Shown one piece after another: positions 44,213 to 51,781 of a stretch of DNA of 64,000 nt. Under the pieces are notes generated by a model. That model saw only the letters and a list, made by a program, of their open reading frames with translations, did not search any database and was not told the origin of the DNA. Both the position numbers and the translations under genes were made by a program. The stretch is from assembly GCA_905216095.1 (NCBI GenBank), contig CAJMSQ010000010.1, positions 1 through 64,000 on the forward strand. The letters run 5' to 3'. This DNA comes from an uncultured bacterium (GTDB lineage: Bacteria; Bacteroidota; Bacteroidia; Bacteroidales; Bacteroidaceae). The first letter of the stretch is position 1; every line of letters starts with the position of its first letter.

Positions 44213-45901
44213 TTATTTCCGGTGGGCCACTTTGCCGAGCGCGATGTCGTAGGCCTCGTAATAGTGCTTGATGAAGTGTTTCCACTGTGCCTTTTCGGCC
44301 AGTTTGGCTGCATTCTTGCGGAATTTGTCGCGTTCCTTGTCCGTCGCGGCCAGCATCTGTTCCACGGTCCGGCGGATGTTGTCTGCGGCTTCAAAGTAAT
44401 TCTTGTCGTTACGATAGATGACGCTGACACCGTCGGCCAGCGTGCCGTCGTGACCGAGGACGTCGTTCACCCATTGTCCGAAGCCCGAAAGGTTTGTCGT
44501 GATACAGGGCGTCTTGAAGGCGCAACTCTCGAGCGGCGTATAGCCCCAAGGCTCGTAATATGAGGGATAGATACTCAGGTCATTGGCTGTCAGCAGGTCA
44601 TAATAAGGCATGTTGAAAATACCGTCGTTGCCTTCGAGGTAACAAGGCACAAGGACCACCTTGACAGGGTCGTTCTTCGTGTTCCAAAGCCCCAGGTCCT
44701 TTATCAGGCACAGGATACGGTCCTCGTTCAGGTTATACAGGTCATGCGTTATCATGGGAACGGGCAGGGGCGTGTCAAACCGGTTTTCCTTTCCGCCCAA
44801 CCGTTCCTGCAGGTCGGTTCTCGGGCCCAACAGCCAGCAAGGCACTTCTATGAGTGCCAGCACCCGGGTGGAACTGCCCTTGCCGTCTGACGTGCCGGCT
44901 TCGGCTTTGAGTGAATTGTTCAGCCTTACCAGTGACTCAAGAAAGACGTCAAATCCTTTGCAACGGAAGTCGTTGCGGCCGCTTGTCGAGACAATCAGCG
45001 TGTCGTCGTTCAGCGTGTCGCCGACCAGTGCGGATACGGTTTGCAGAATCTTCTTGCGGGCCGCACGACGCTTGGCCGTGAAGGCCGCTCCCTTGGGCAC
45101 GAAGTCGTTTTCAAAGCCGTTGGGGAGCACCGTGTCCGTCTTTTTGTCCAGCAGCTGGACGCATTCTTTGTCCGTGAAGCTGCTTACCGTCGTGAAACAG
45201 TCAGCATGGTGGGCCGATTGCTTTTCAATGCTGTGCTTGGCCTCCATACTCAGCTCTCCGGCCATTTGGTCGCCGTTATATCCTGTGAAGTATTCGTAAA
45301 GCAGTTTGTTGTTGCCGGCGATGGAACGGCCTATGCTGGTGGCATGTGTCGTGAAAATGGTCGCTACGTGGGGCACATTCTTTTTCAGATTGAGCATACC
45401 CAGTCCCGACATCCATTCGTGGGCCTGGTAGATGATGTTGTCGGTAGGTTTCAGGCACTGCCGGCAGACGGCGGCCGCGGCCCGTCCGGCTGCTTCGGAG
45501 AACATCGAGGCCTCGTCATAGTCGCCGTAAGCCTTGATGGAGTCTACGCCGAAGTCTTCCCACGCCTGCTTGTATATTTCGTCCTTTTCGGCAAAGAGCG
45601 GTGCAAAGTCCACGAGTACGGCAACAGGGTTGCCCGGCACGTTCCAGCGGCCGATGCGGACGGACAAGCCGGCTTTCTTGATGGCCGTGCGCCATTCTTT
45701 CAGCAACTTCTTGTCTTCCGAAAATAGAGGGTTCGGTTGTTCGGGGTGTATGTCCGGTCCGATGAAAATAACCTTGTCCGGGAATTGTTCCTGAAGGGTC
45801 TTGGCACGCGAAGAAAGTACGGTATAGATGCCGCCCACCTTGTTGCACACTTCCCAACTCGTTTCAAAAATCCAATCGGGAGATAATGTCTGTTCTACCA
45901 T
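44213..45901 (-). CDS. Glycogen synthase, GT3-like
   Basis: This 562-residue protein resembles eukaryotic-type GT3 glycogen synthase rather than bacterial GlgA: EVCNKVGGIYTVLSSRA at the N-terminus (donor-binding), HEWMSGLGM, TIFTTHATSIGRS, and YPSYYEPWGYTPLESCAF near the C-terminus with the catalytic glutamates. It elongates alpha-1,4-glucan from a sugar nucleotide. ATG 45901 is chosen; the upstream frame overlaps the promoter. It is first in a two-gene unit with the phosphorylase. Confidence 0.93.
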   Translation of the reverse strand: MVEQTLSPDWIFETSWEVCNKVGGIYTVLSSRAKTLQEQFPDKVIFIGPDIHPEQPNPLFSEDKKLLKEWRTAIKKAGLSVRIGRWNVPGNPVAVLVDFAPLFAEKDEIYKQAWEDFGVDSIKAYGDYDEASMFSEAAGRAAAAVCRQCLKPTDNIIYQAHEWMSGLGMLNLKKNVPHVATIFTTHATSIGRSIAGNNKLLYEYFTGYNGDQMAGELSMEAKHSIEKQSAHHADCFTTVSSFTDKECVQLLDKKTDTVLPNGFENDFVPKGAAFTAKRRAARKKILQTVSALVGDTLNDDTLIVSTSGRNDFRCKGFDVFLESLVRLNNSLKAEAGTSDGKGSSTRVLALIEVPCWLLGPRTDLQERLGGKENRFDTPLPVPMITHDLYNLNEDRILCLIKDLGLWNTKNDPVKVVLVPCYLEGNDGIFNMPYYDLLTANDLSIYPSYYEPWGYTPLESCAFKTPCITTNLSGFGQWVNDVLGHDGTLADGVSVIYRNDKNYFEAADNIRRTVEQMLAATDKERDKFRKNAAKLAEKAQWKHFIKHYYEAYDIALGKVAHRK

Positions 45902-45920
45902 GTCTATATTTTTTCGGGTG

Positions 45921-45928
45921 CAAAGATA
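45921..45928 (-). promoter_or_regulatory. Glycogen synthase promoter, -7 box TATCTTTG
   Basis: TATCTTTG on the minus strand lies 19 bases before the ATG. The base triplet 19 bases further upstream is TTC, one base off TTG. I see nothing else between here and the element at 46100. Confidence 0.6.
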
Positions 45929-46099
45929 CACATTTTTTATAATATGGGAAAATAACCGGCGGAAGTATTGGACGTCGTCACGGCTTTAAGTGTTTGAACC
46001 TCAAAACGGCGCTGTCGTTACAGCGGCGGCCTGTCCGGATGTGTTATAAGGAGTGATGTGTATCAAAAGGCCGGAAAGCCGGTTTCGTGTTCCGCTTGT

Positions 46100-46354
46100 G
46101 ATTTTAACACTATTTGCTTTTGGCCGAAAAATGTATTATATTTGTATAGCAAAAATGAGAGGGACGGCCGAAACCGTCCCTTTTTCGTGTCCGTAAGCCC
46201 GTTTTTGGGAGAAACTGTCCCTATGACAGGAAAAACTACATGCCTTCCCGTTTCTCTTACATGCCATGTAGCGTTTCCCGGCCCGGCATGTAGGCGAAAT
46301 TACATGCCATGTACGTCGCGCCGAATGTGCACGAAAGTTAAAAATGTTAATGTC
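46100..46354 (+). repeat. Dispersed MITE-like element, divergent copy D
   Basis: A 255-bp copy. Ends GATTTTAACA (46100) and TGTTAATGTC (46345-46354). The promoter (TTG 46114-46116, 20 bases, TATATTTG 46137-46144) and the hairpin GGGACGG/CCGTCCC with five T (46161-46185) match the family. The central part differs: it has a CTGTC/GACAG hairpin and two perfect TACATG-C-CATGTA palindromes (46258-46270, 46301-46313). It ends 9 bases before the stop of the Dabb gene. Confidence 0.85.
46150..46185 (+). ncRNA. Predicted ~36-nt hairpin RNA of element copy D
   Basis: Start near 46150 from the promoter at 46114-46144; end at the stem 46161-46167/46174-46180 followed by five T. The stem carries A-T where copies A and C carry G-C, so pairing is kept. 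Confidence 0.4.
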
Positions 46355-46363
46355 GTACTGCCG

Positions 46364-46663
46364 CTAAACCTCGTAGTCCACGCAGCCGCGTGCGGCCACG
46401 TAGGGCTTTAGTGCCGTGGCCGCGGCCACGTGGTCGGGATGTACGGCGTAGATGCGCACGTCTTCGAGGCTGTCGAAGGTGCTGTCGAGGCAGATGTCCC
46501 ATTCTTCCGCCGGATTGATGTTCAGTCCGACGTGAATGGCCCGTATCTGCGGAATCACGGCCGGCAGCTGCTCTATGTCTTGCTTGAACTGCTGCATGGC
46601 TTGTCTGCGTCCGGCTGCGGGGAGTTCCCTTCTGAGGCGGAACATGACGGTGTGTCTGATCAT
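46364..46663 (-). CDS. Dabb-family (stress-responsive A/B barrel) protein
   Basis: This 99-residue protein begins IRHTVMFRLRREL and contains AIHVGLNINPAEEWDICLDSTF-type strands split by helices, followed by IYAVHPDHV; this is the Dabb dimeric alpha+beta barrel pattern. Proteins of this family are small cytoplasmic dimers of mostly unknown role. ATG 46663 is chosen. A possible -7 box TACTTTTG lies at 46713-46706 on the minus strand, and the MltF gene is divergent. Confidence 0.85.
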   Translation of the reverse strand: MIRHTVMFRLRRELPAAGRRQAMQQFKQDIEQLPAVIPQIRAIHVGLNINPAEEWDICLDSTFDSLEDVRIYAVHPDHVAAATALKPYVAARGCVDYEV

Positions 46664-46705
46664 AGGCTTTGAAGTTTTTCGGACGGCGTGGCGTCCTCTT
46701 TTGTG

Positions 46706-46713
46706 CAAAAGTA
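46706..46713 (-). promoter_or_regulatory. Possible Dabb gene promoter -7 box TACTTTTG
   Basis: TACTTTTG on the minus strand, 42 bases upstream of the ATG at 46663. No TTG at standard spacing. Confidence 0.4.
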
Positions 46714-46745
46714 GCAATAATGCGGGAGAAGTAGAAATAAATGCC

Positions 46746-46753
46746 TAACTTTG
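46746..46753 (+). promoter_or_regulatory. Probable promoter -7 box TAACTTTG for the MltF-like gene
   Basis: TAACTTTG ends 4 bases before a GTG (46758) and 16 bases before an ATG (46770). The start of transcription would fall on or next to the GTG, so either a leaderless GTG or the ATG with a minimal leader is used. Confidence 0.5.
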
Positions 46754-46757
46754 TCAT

Positions 46758-48002
46758 GTGAAAAAATCCATGTCGCAGGCCCTATATATATTGTCGGTCT
46801 TTTTTCTGTGTTGTGCCTGTTCCGCCGAGCGGAAACGGGCGGACAACGGCGCTTTCTCGGCATCCCGTGAGCAGACGGAGAGTGCCCGTGTCTACGATTT
46901 GCCTGACATTCAGCAGTCCGGCGAACTGATTGTCGCCACCTTCAGCGGTCCGGATACCTATTACGAGTACCAGGGGCAGCCGTTGGGCCTGCAATATGCG
47001 CTTTCGGCCGACTTCGCGCGCCGTGAAGGCTTGCGGGTGCGGGTGGAAACCGTGCGCGATACGGCAGACCTGTTTCGCCTGCTCGATGCGGGCGAGGCCG
47101 ACATCATAGCCTGCCTTTTGCCTGCGGACAGAATTGCGCGGGAAGGCTGCCGCCCGACAGGCGTGAACGACAAGAAGGCACACACCGCCTGGGCTGTGCG
47201 GGGCGATGCTGCCGAGTTGGCCGATGCGCTCGACCGCTGGTATGCCGGCGGCGTGGATGTCACGGTGCGCCGTGCCGAGCAGACACGTGTGCGCGAGCGG
47301 CGGCAGGTGAGGCGCAAGGTGCGGGCATCTTATATTTCTAAAGAGAAAGGTATCATCTCGACCTACGACAACCACTTCCGTGCGGCTGCCGTGCGGACGG
47401 GATGGGACTGGCGGCTGATTGCCGCGCAATGCTACCAGGAGTCCGGTTTCGACCCGAACGCCGTTTCGTGGGCGGGGGCGCGGGGACTGATGCAGATTAT
47501 GCCGGGCACCGCGCAGCATCTGGGCCTTTCGCCCGACCGCATGTACTCGCCGGCCGACAACATTGCGGCGGCCGCAAGGTATATCCGCGAACTGAACGGC
47601 AGTTTTGCCGACATCCGGAACGGGGAAGAGCGCATCAGGTTCGTACTGGCGGCTTACAATGGCGGACCGGGACATGTCCGTGACGCCATGGCCCTGGCGC
47701 GCAAGTACGGGAAGAATCCGACGGTCTGGGCAGAGGTATCGCCCTATATCCGTGCACTGAGCAACCCGCGCTATTACAGAGACCCCGTAGTGAAGTACGG
47801 TTATATGATTGGGGACGAAACGGCCGGCTACGTCGCGGCCGTGATGGACCGGTGGCGGGCCTATGGCGGCCGGCCCGGCGGTATGGGAACGGGAAACGAT
47901 GCAGGTTCTGCGCCGGCGCGTTCCGCCAGGCCCAATCGCTTCACACGTGATACGAAAATCTACCGTCCCGACGAGTTGGAACGCAACAATCATCCTTTGT
48001 AA
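46758..48002 (+). CDS. MltF-like lytic transglycosylase lipoprotein
   Basis: From the GTG this is 414 residues. A hydrophobic signal ending in FFLCCACS suggests a lipoprotein. Residues about 52-160 resemble a periplasmic solute-binding (SBP3) domain (SGELIVATFSGPDTYYEYQG), and residues about 205-350 are an SLT goose-lysozyme-like domain with catalytic E228 in CYQESGFDPNAVS, then GARGLMQIMPGTA and AAYNGGPGHV. This is the MltF order of domains; it cuts peptidoglycan glycan strands. The start may be ATG 46770. The nuclease-helicase gene follows after 3 bases. Confidence 0.9.
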   Translation: MKKSMSQALYILSVFFLCCACSAERKRADNGAFSASREQTESARVYDLPDIQQSGELIVATFSGPDTYYEYQGQPLGLQYALSADFARREGLRVRVETVRDTADLFRLLDAGEADIIACLLPADRIAREGCRPTGVNDKKAHTAWAVRGDAAELADALDRWYAGGVDVTVRRAEQTRVRERRQVRRKVRASYISKEKGIISTYDNHFRAAAVRTGWDWRLIAAQCYQESGFDPNAVSWAGARGLMQIMPGTAQHLGLSPDRMYSPADNIAAAARYIRELNGSFADIRNGEERIRFVLAAYNGGPGHVRDAMALARKYGKNPTVWAEVSPYIRALSNPRYYRDPVVKYGYMIGDETAGYVAAVMDRWRAYGGRPGGMGTGNDAGSAPARSARPNRFTRDTKIYRPDELERNNHPL

Positions 48003-48005
48003 CCG

Positions 48006-51000
48006 ATGACGACAGCACTGGAAGCCTTTTCGGAAATCAGGGACTGCCTGAATTCGGACGCTCCCCTGCAGGTCCGCTATGCGGGACTGTACGCCCTGTT
48101 GCGTCGTCTCTGTTCTGAGCGGGCGGAATCCTATCATTCGGAATTTTCCGGGCCGTTTTCTTTGCTCTATGCCGTATGCCGGAAAGAGAAGATAGAACTC
48201 CGCGACGCCGACCGCTTCCGTCGCAACGCCCGTCTGGTGCTTTGGGGGCGGCAGGCGGCGACAGTGTCCGGCTTCCACGAGGATGCGGCCTGCCTTTGCG
48301 CCTTTGTCTGCGCCCTTTTCCGTTGCCCGCTGCCCGGGGGACTGCCGCAAATGAATTCCGGCCGGCCGGAAGCGCGCCCTTTGCCCGTGGAACGTTCGGC
48401 TGCATTGCGGGGCATCGTGACGGAGGTCCTTCCCGACGGACTGAAGTGCCGTGTGGCGGAGCGTGAGCTTGTGGTCCGGCTGCCCGGGCTTGTGCGGACG
48501 CTCGCTGTCGCCGAGAGCGGCATGACGGTCAATCTGCTGGACGTTTCCGAGACGCAGGAAGGCGCTACGGCGCGTATGGCCGTTCTCGACCCCGACTATC
48601 TTCTGGACGTCAGTGCGCTGACTGCTTGCGTCAAGCCCTATGGCGCGTCTCCGTTGAACTATCTGCTGGACATGTTGGCTCCGCGGGAGGTGACGGTACC
48701 CATACTGTTGGGAAACGCCGCCAACGGCTTTATGGACGATTGCATGAACGGAACGCCCACTTTCGCGGAGGCACTGCGGCGCAACTTCGGGAATGACATA
48801 CTTGGCTATGCCTGTTGCACCGAGGACATCTCTTCCGGTTACGTGGAGCGGGCGCGCCGGCAGTTCGACAACATACGTACGGCCGTCAGTGAGCGTTTTC
48901 CTTCGCCCGAGGTCGGCATCTGGCCCGGCGAGGTGCTGCTTGAACCGTCTTTTGTCTGTGAGAAACTGGGATTGCGCGGACGTTTCGACGTGCTGACCAC
49001 GGATCATCGCCGCCTGGTGGAACTGAAGAGCGGAAAGGCCGAAGGTTTCGGCGGCCGCCCCTTGCGTCCGAAGCCGGAACACGTGCTTCAGATGTCTTTG
49101 TACAAGGAAATCCTGCACTATAACCTCGGCATCCCGCGTGATGCCATATTCTCTTACCTTTTCTATTCTGCCTATCCCGTTTTCTTCAACGAAAGGACTT
49201 CGGCGCAGGCGATATCCGATGTGCTGGAACTGCGCAACGAGATTGTGGCCCTCGAGGCGGACTTGCGCCGCGGCGGCTTTGAAGCAATCCTGCCGCGGCT
49301 GACGCCGGACGCACTTAATCTGAAAAAGTTGGACAACCGGCTTTACAGAGATTATCTGCGGCCTGCGCTCGACAGGCTGCTGGCCCCGTTGCACCGGATG
49401 TCCGACACGGAACGTGCCTACTTCGGGGTTTTTCTCCGTTTTGTCGAGCGCGAGAAATATTTGAGCAAGACCGGTGACAACCGTCCCGATTCCCGGCGCG
49501 GTTTTGCCTCGACATGGCTCACCGACCCGCTTACGAAGCGGATGTCGGGCGACATCCTGTGTGACCTGCGCCTGCGTTCATGCGAGGGAGAAGACGGTAT
49601 CGATACGCTTGTCTTCGATGTGCCCGACCATGGCGACAGGTTCGTACCCAATTTCAACGTGGGAGAAATGGTCCAGCTCTATGAACGTCCGACGGAGCGT
49701 GACACGGTTACCGGTCACCGGCTGGTGCGCGGCTACATCGAGGAACTTGCCACGGGGCGGCTTCGTCTCCGTCTGGCCTACAAGCAGCGCAACCGTTCCT
49801 TGTTCCCGGACGGGACGCGCTATGCCGTGGAGCATGACGCTTCGGACGCGCCTTTTGCGCAGTCATTGCGCGGGCTGTATGCCTTGATGGCCGCTCCCGA
49901 AGACCGCCGGGCCTTGTTGCTCGGAATGCGTCCGCCCGCGACTGACCGTTCCGTGTCTTTGCTGGGGACATATCCCGCCTCGACGGCAAAAGTCGTGTTG
50001 CAGGCCAAACAGGCCCGCGACTATTTCCTGCTGGTCGGTCCGCCGGGAACGGGGAAGACCAGTGTCGCGCTGCGGGCAATGGTGGAAGAGTTTCTGCTGA
50101 TGCGGCAGGCCGGAACTGCCGGCGGGAGTCTGTTGCTTACGGCCTATACCCATCGCGCCGTAGACGAAATCTGTGGCATGTTGGAGCGGCTCGGTGCGGA
50201 CTATCTGCGCATCGGGATGGCGCAGAACTGCGGTGAGGCCTACCGGCCGCGGCTGTTGTCGGAGCGGACGGCCGACTGCCCTACGCGGACGGCGGCAAGG
50301 AAGCTGTTGTCCTCGGTCCCGGTCGTCGTCGGTACGGTAACGACGCTTTCGGCCCATCAGGAAATGTTCAATCTCTGCACTTTCGACGCGGTCATCGTCG
50401 ATGAGGCCTCGCAGGTGCTCGAACCGCAAATCGTCGGGCTGCTTTCGGCGGCGCGCGACGGGAGTTGCAGCATACGGAAGTTCATCATGATAGGTGACCA
50501 CAAGCAATTGCCCGCCGTGGTGCTGCAACGTCCCGAACGGACCCGTGTCGAGGACCCGTTGTTGCGGGCCATCGGGCTGCTGGACCTGAGGGATTCGCTC
50601 TTTGAACGGTTGCACCGCCTGCAGGCCGGTGGTGAAGCGGAAGGCATCGTGGCCATGCTCGACCGCCAGGGCCGTATGCACACCGACATCTGCGGCTTTG
50701 TGAGCCGTACCTTTTATGACGGCCGGCTGGACGTGGTGGGTTTGCCCCATCAGACCGGTTCGCTGCCATTCGGGCATCCGGTTACGCCCATCGAACGCTT
50801 TGTGGCCTCCACGCGGATGGGGGTGGTGAATGTCGTGCCCGAGGGTCCGGCCGACAACAACAAGGCCAATGCCGCCGAGGCCGACATGACGGCGGCGTTG
50901 GTCGAGGCCATTGTCCGCCTGAATGACGGGGAAGGGGATGCGTTCCGCCCGGAAGAGCGGATAGGCGTTATCGTACCCTTCCGCAACCAGATTGGAATGA

Positions 51001-51314
51001 TTCGCGGCGCACTGGAACGGCGTGGTGTCAGGGGTTGCGACGCCATCGGCATAGACACGGTGGAATGTTACCAGGGCAGCCAGCGCGATTACATTATTTT
51101 CAGCACCACCGTCAGCCGCCATTACCAGTTGGACATCCTTTCCAATACGCACGACATCGGAGGTGTGCCCATCGACCGCAAACTCAATGTCGCGATAACG
51201 CGGGCCCGCCTTCAGTTCCTGCTTGTCGGCCATGTCGGCCTGCTCTCCTGCAATCCCGTATATGCCGCATTCCTGTCGGCATGTGACGTCTTCGACCCGG
51301 CGTCTTCGCGGTGA
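48006..51314 (+). CDS. Dna2-like PD-(D/E)XK nuclease fused to SF1 helicase
   Basis: This 1102-residue protein joins an N-terminal region with a RecB-type nuclease (D328 in GRFDVLT, E339 and K341 in VELKSGK) to an SF1B helicase: Walker A GPPGTGKT at 678-685, AYTHRAVDEI (Ia), IVDEASQVLEP (II), GDHKQLPAVVL (III), QGSQRDYIIFSTTVSR (V) and LNVAITRAR (VI). The order matches eukaryotic Dna2 and bacterial Dna2-like proteins acting on DNA ends or flaps. I do not see a clear Cys-rich iron-sulphur signature. Its stop codon TGA is partly made by element copy B. It is adjacent to the MltF gene, with no obvious link. Confidence 0.88.
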   Translation: MTTALEAFSEIRDCLNSDAPLQVRYAGLYALLRRLCSERAESYHSEFSGPFSLLYAVCRKEKIELRDADRFRRNARLVLWGRQAATVSGFHEDAACLCAFVCALFRCPLPGGLPQMNSGRPEARPLPVERSAALRGIVTEVLPDGLKCRVAERELVVRLPGLVRTLAVAESGMTVNLLDVSETQEGATARMAVLDPDYLLDVSALTACVKPYGASPLNYLLDMLAPREVTVPILLGNAANGFMDDCMNGTPTFAEALRRNFGNDILGYACCTEDISSGYVERARRQFDNIRTAVSERFPSPEVGIWPGEVLLEPSFVCEKLGLRGRFDVLTTDHRRLVELKSGKAEGFGGRPLRPKPEHVLQMSLYKEILHYNLGIPRDAIFSYLFYSAYPVFFNERTSAQAISDVLELRNEIVALEADLRRGGFEAILPRLTPDALNLKKLDNRLYRDYLRPALDRLLAPLHRMSDTERAYFGVFLRFVEREKYLSKTGDNRPDSRRGFASTWLTDPLTKRMSGDILCDLRLRSCEGEDGIDTLVFDVPDHGDRFVPNFNVGEMVQLYERPTERDTVTGHRLVRGYIEELATGRLRLRLAYKQRNRSLFPDGTRYAVEHDASDAPFAQSLRGLYALMAAPEDRRALLLGMRPPATDRSVSLLGTYPASTAKVVLQAKQARDYFLLVGPPGTGKTSVALRAMVEEFLLMRQAGTAGGSLLLTAYTHRAVDEICGMLERLGADYLRIGMAQNCGEAYRPRLLSERTADCPTRTAARKLLSSVPVVVGTVTTLSAHQEMFNLCTFDAVIVDEASQVLEPQIVGLLSAARDGSCSIRKFIMIGDHKQLPAVVLQRPERTRVEDPLLRAIGLLDLRDSLFERLHRLQAGGEAEGIVAMLDRQGRMHTDICGFVSRTFYDGRLDVVGLPHQTGSLPFGHPVTPIERFVASTRMGVVNVVPEGPADNNKANAAEADMTAALVEAIVRLNDGEGDAFRPEERIGVIVPFRNQIGMIRGALERRGVRGCDAIGIDTVECYQGSQRDYIIFSTTVSRHYQLDILSNTHDIGGVPIDRKLNVAITRARLQFLLVGHVGLLSCNPVYAAFLSACDVFDPASSR

Positions 51315-51587
51315 TTTTAACACTTCTTGCTTTTCGTCTAAAAATGTTGTATCTTTGCAATACGGAAGTATGGAGGACGGTTGAAACCGTCCTTTTTTCG
51401 TGTAAATAAGCCTGTTATGGGACGATTTACATGTGCATGTGGAAAAAATTAGAAGTAGCCCGCGCAAAAATACATGCCTTCCGGTTTGAAATGGAAGCAG
51501 TCCGCGTGCAAAAAGATGCTCTTTACGCATTTGCAGCCCTATTCTTTTACATTTATTAAAGTAACGAAGGTTAAAAATGTTAAAGTC
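51313..51587 (+). repeat. Dispersed MITE-like element, copy B
   Basis: A 275-bp copy. Ends GATTTTAACA (51313) and TGTTAAAGTC (51578-51587). Promoter TTG 51327-51329, 20 bases, TATCTTTG 51350-51357. Hairpin AGGACGGT/ACCGTCCT with six T (51374-51398). Palindrome ACATGTGCATGT, then the CTTCC/GGAAG hairpin region. Its first two bases complete the TGA stop of the helicase gene. Between 51588 and 51708 I see nothing else. Confidence 0.92.
51363..51398 (+). ncRNA. Predicted ~36-nt hairpin RNA of element copy B
   Basis: Start near 51363 from the promoter at 51327-51357; the stem GGACGGT/ACCGTCC with a TGAA loop and six T gives the end near 51398. The stem has compensatory A-T for the G-C of copies A and C. 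Confidence 0.4.
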
Positions 51588-51708
51588 AGGTGGTGCGGAC
51601 CGTCGTCGCAGGCAGGCGTTCCCCACGGCATGGCGATGTCTTTCTCAGCGAAAGAAAATCCCGCCCGTCCGCGGCACGTCCGTGGCCCGGGTATGGGGGC
51701 GAAAAAAT

Positions 51709-51755
51709 ACAGGGTGTCGTAACGCGAACGGGAATGTGGCGTTACGACACCCTGT
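51709..51755 (-). terminator. Strong terminator of the addA-to-51782 gene run
   Basis: A perfect 17-bp stem (ACAGGGTGTCGTAACGC at 51709-51725 with its complement at 51739-51755) and a 13-base loop; on the minus strand it is followed closely by TTTTTT. It lies 26 bases after the stop of the gene at 51782-54724. Confidence 0.9.
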
Positions 51756-51781
51756 GTGATTGCCTGCAGGTGCGGCCTGCA

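Noticed and set aside
46782..49394. 870-codon open frame opposite the MltF and nuclease-helicase genes
   Set aside because: It spans two well-supported genes in the other direction and shows no recognisable domain.
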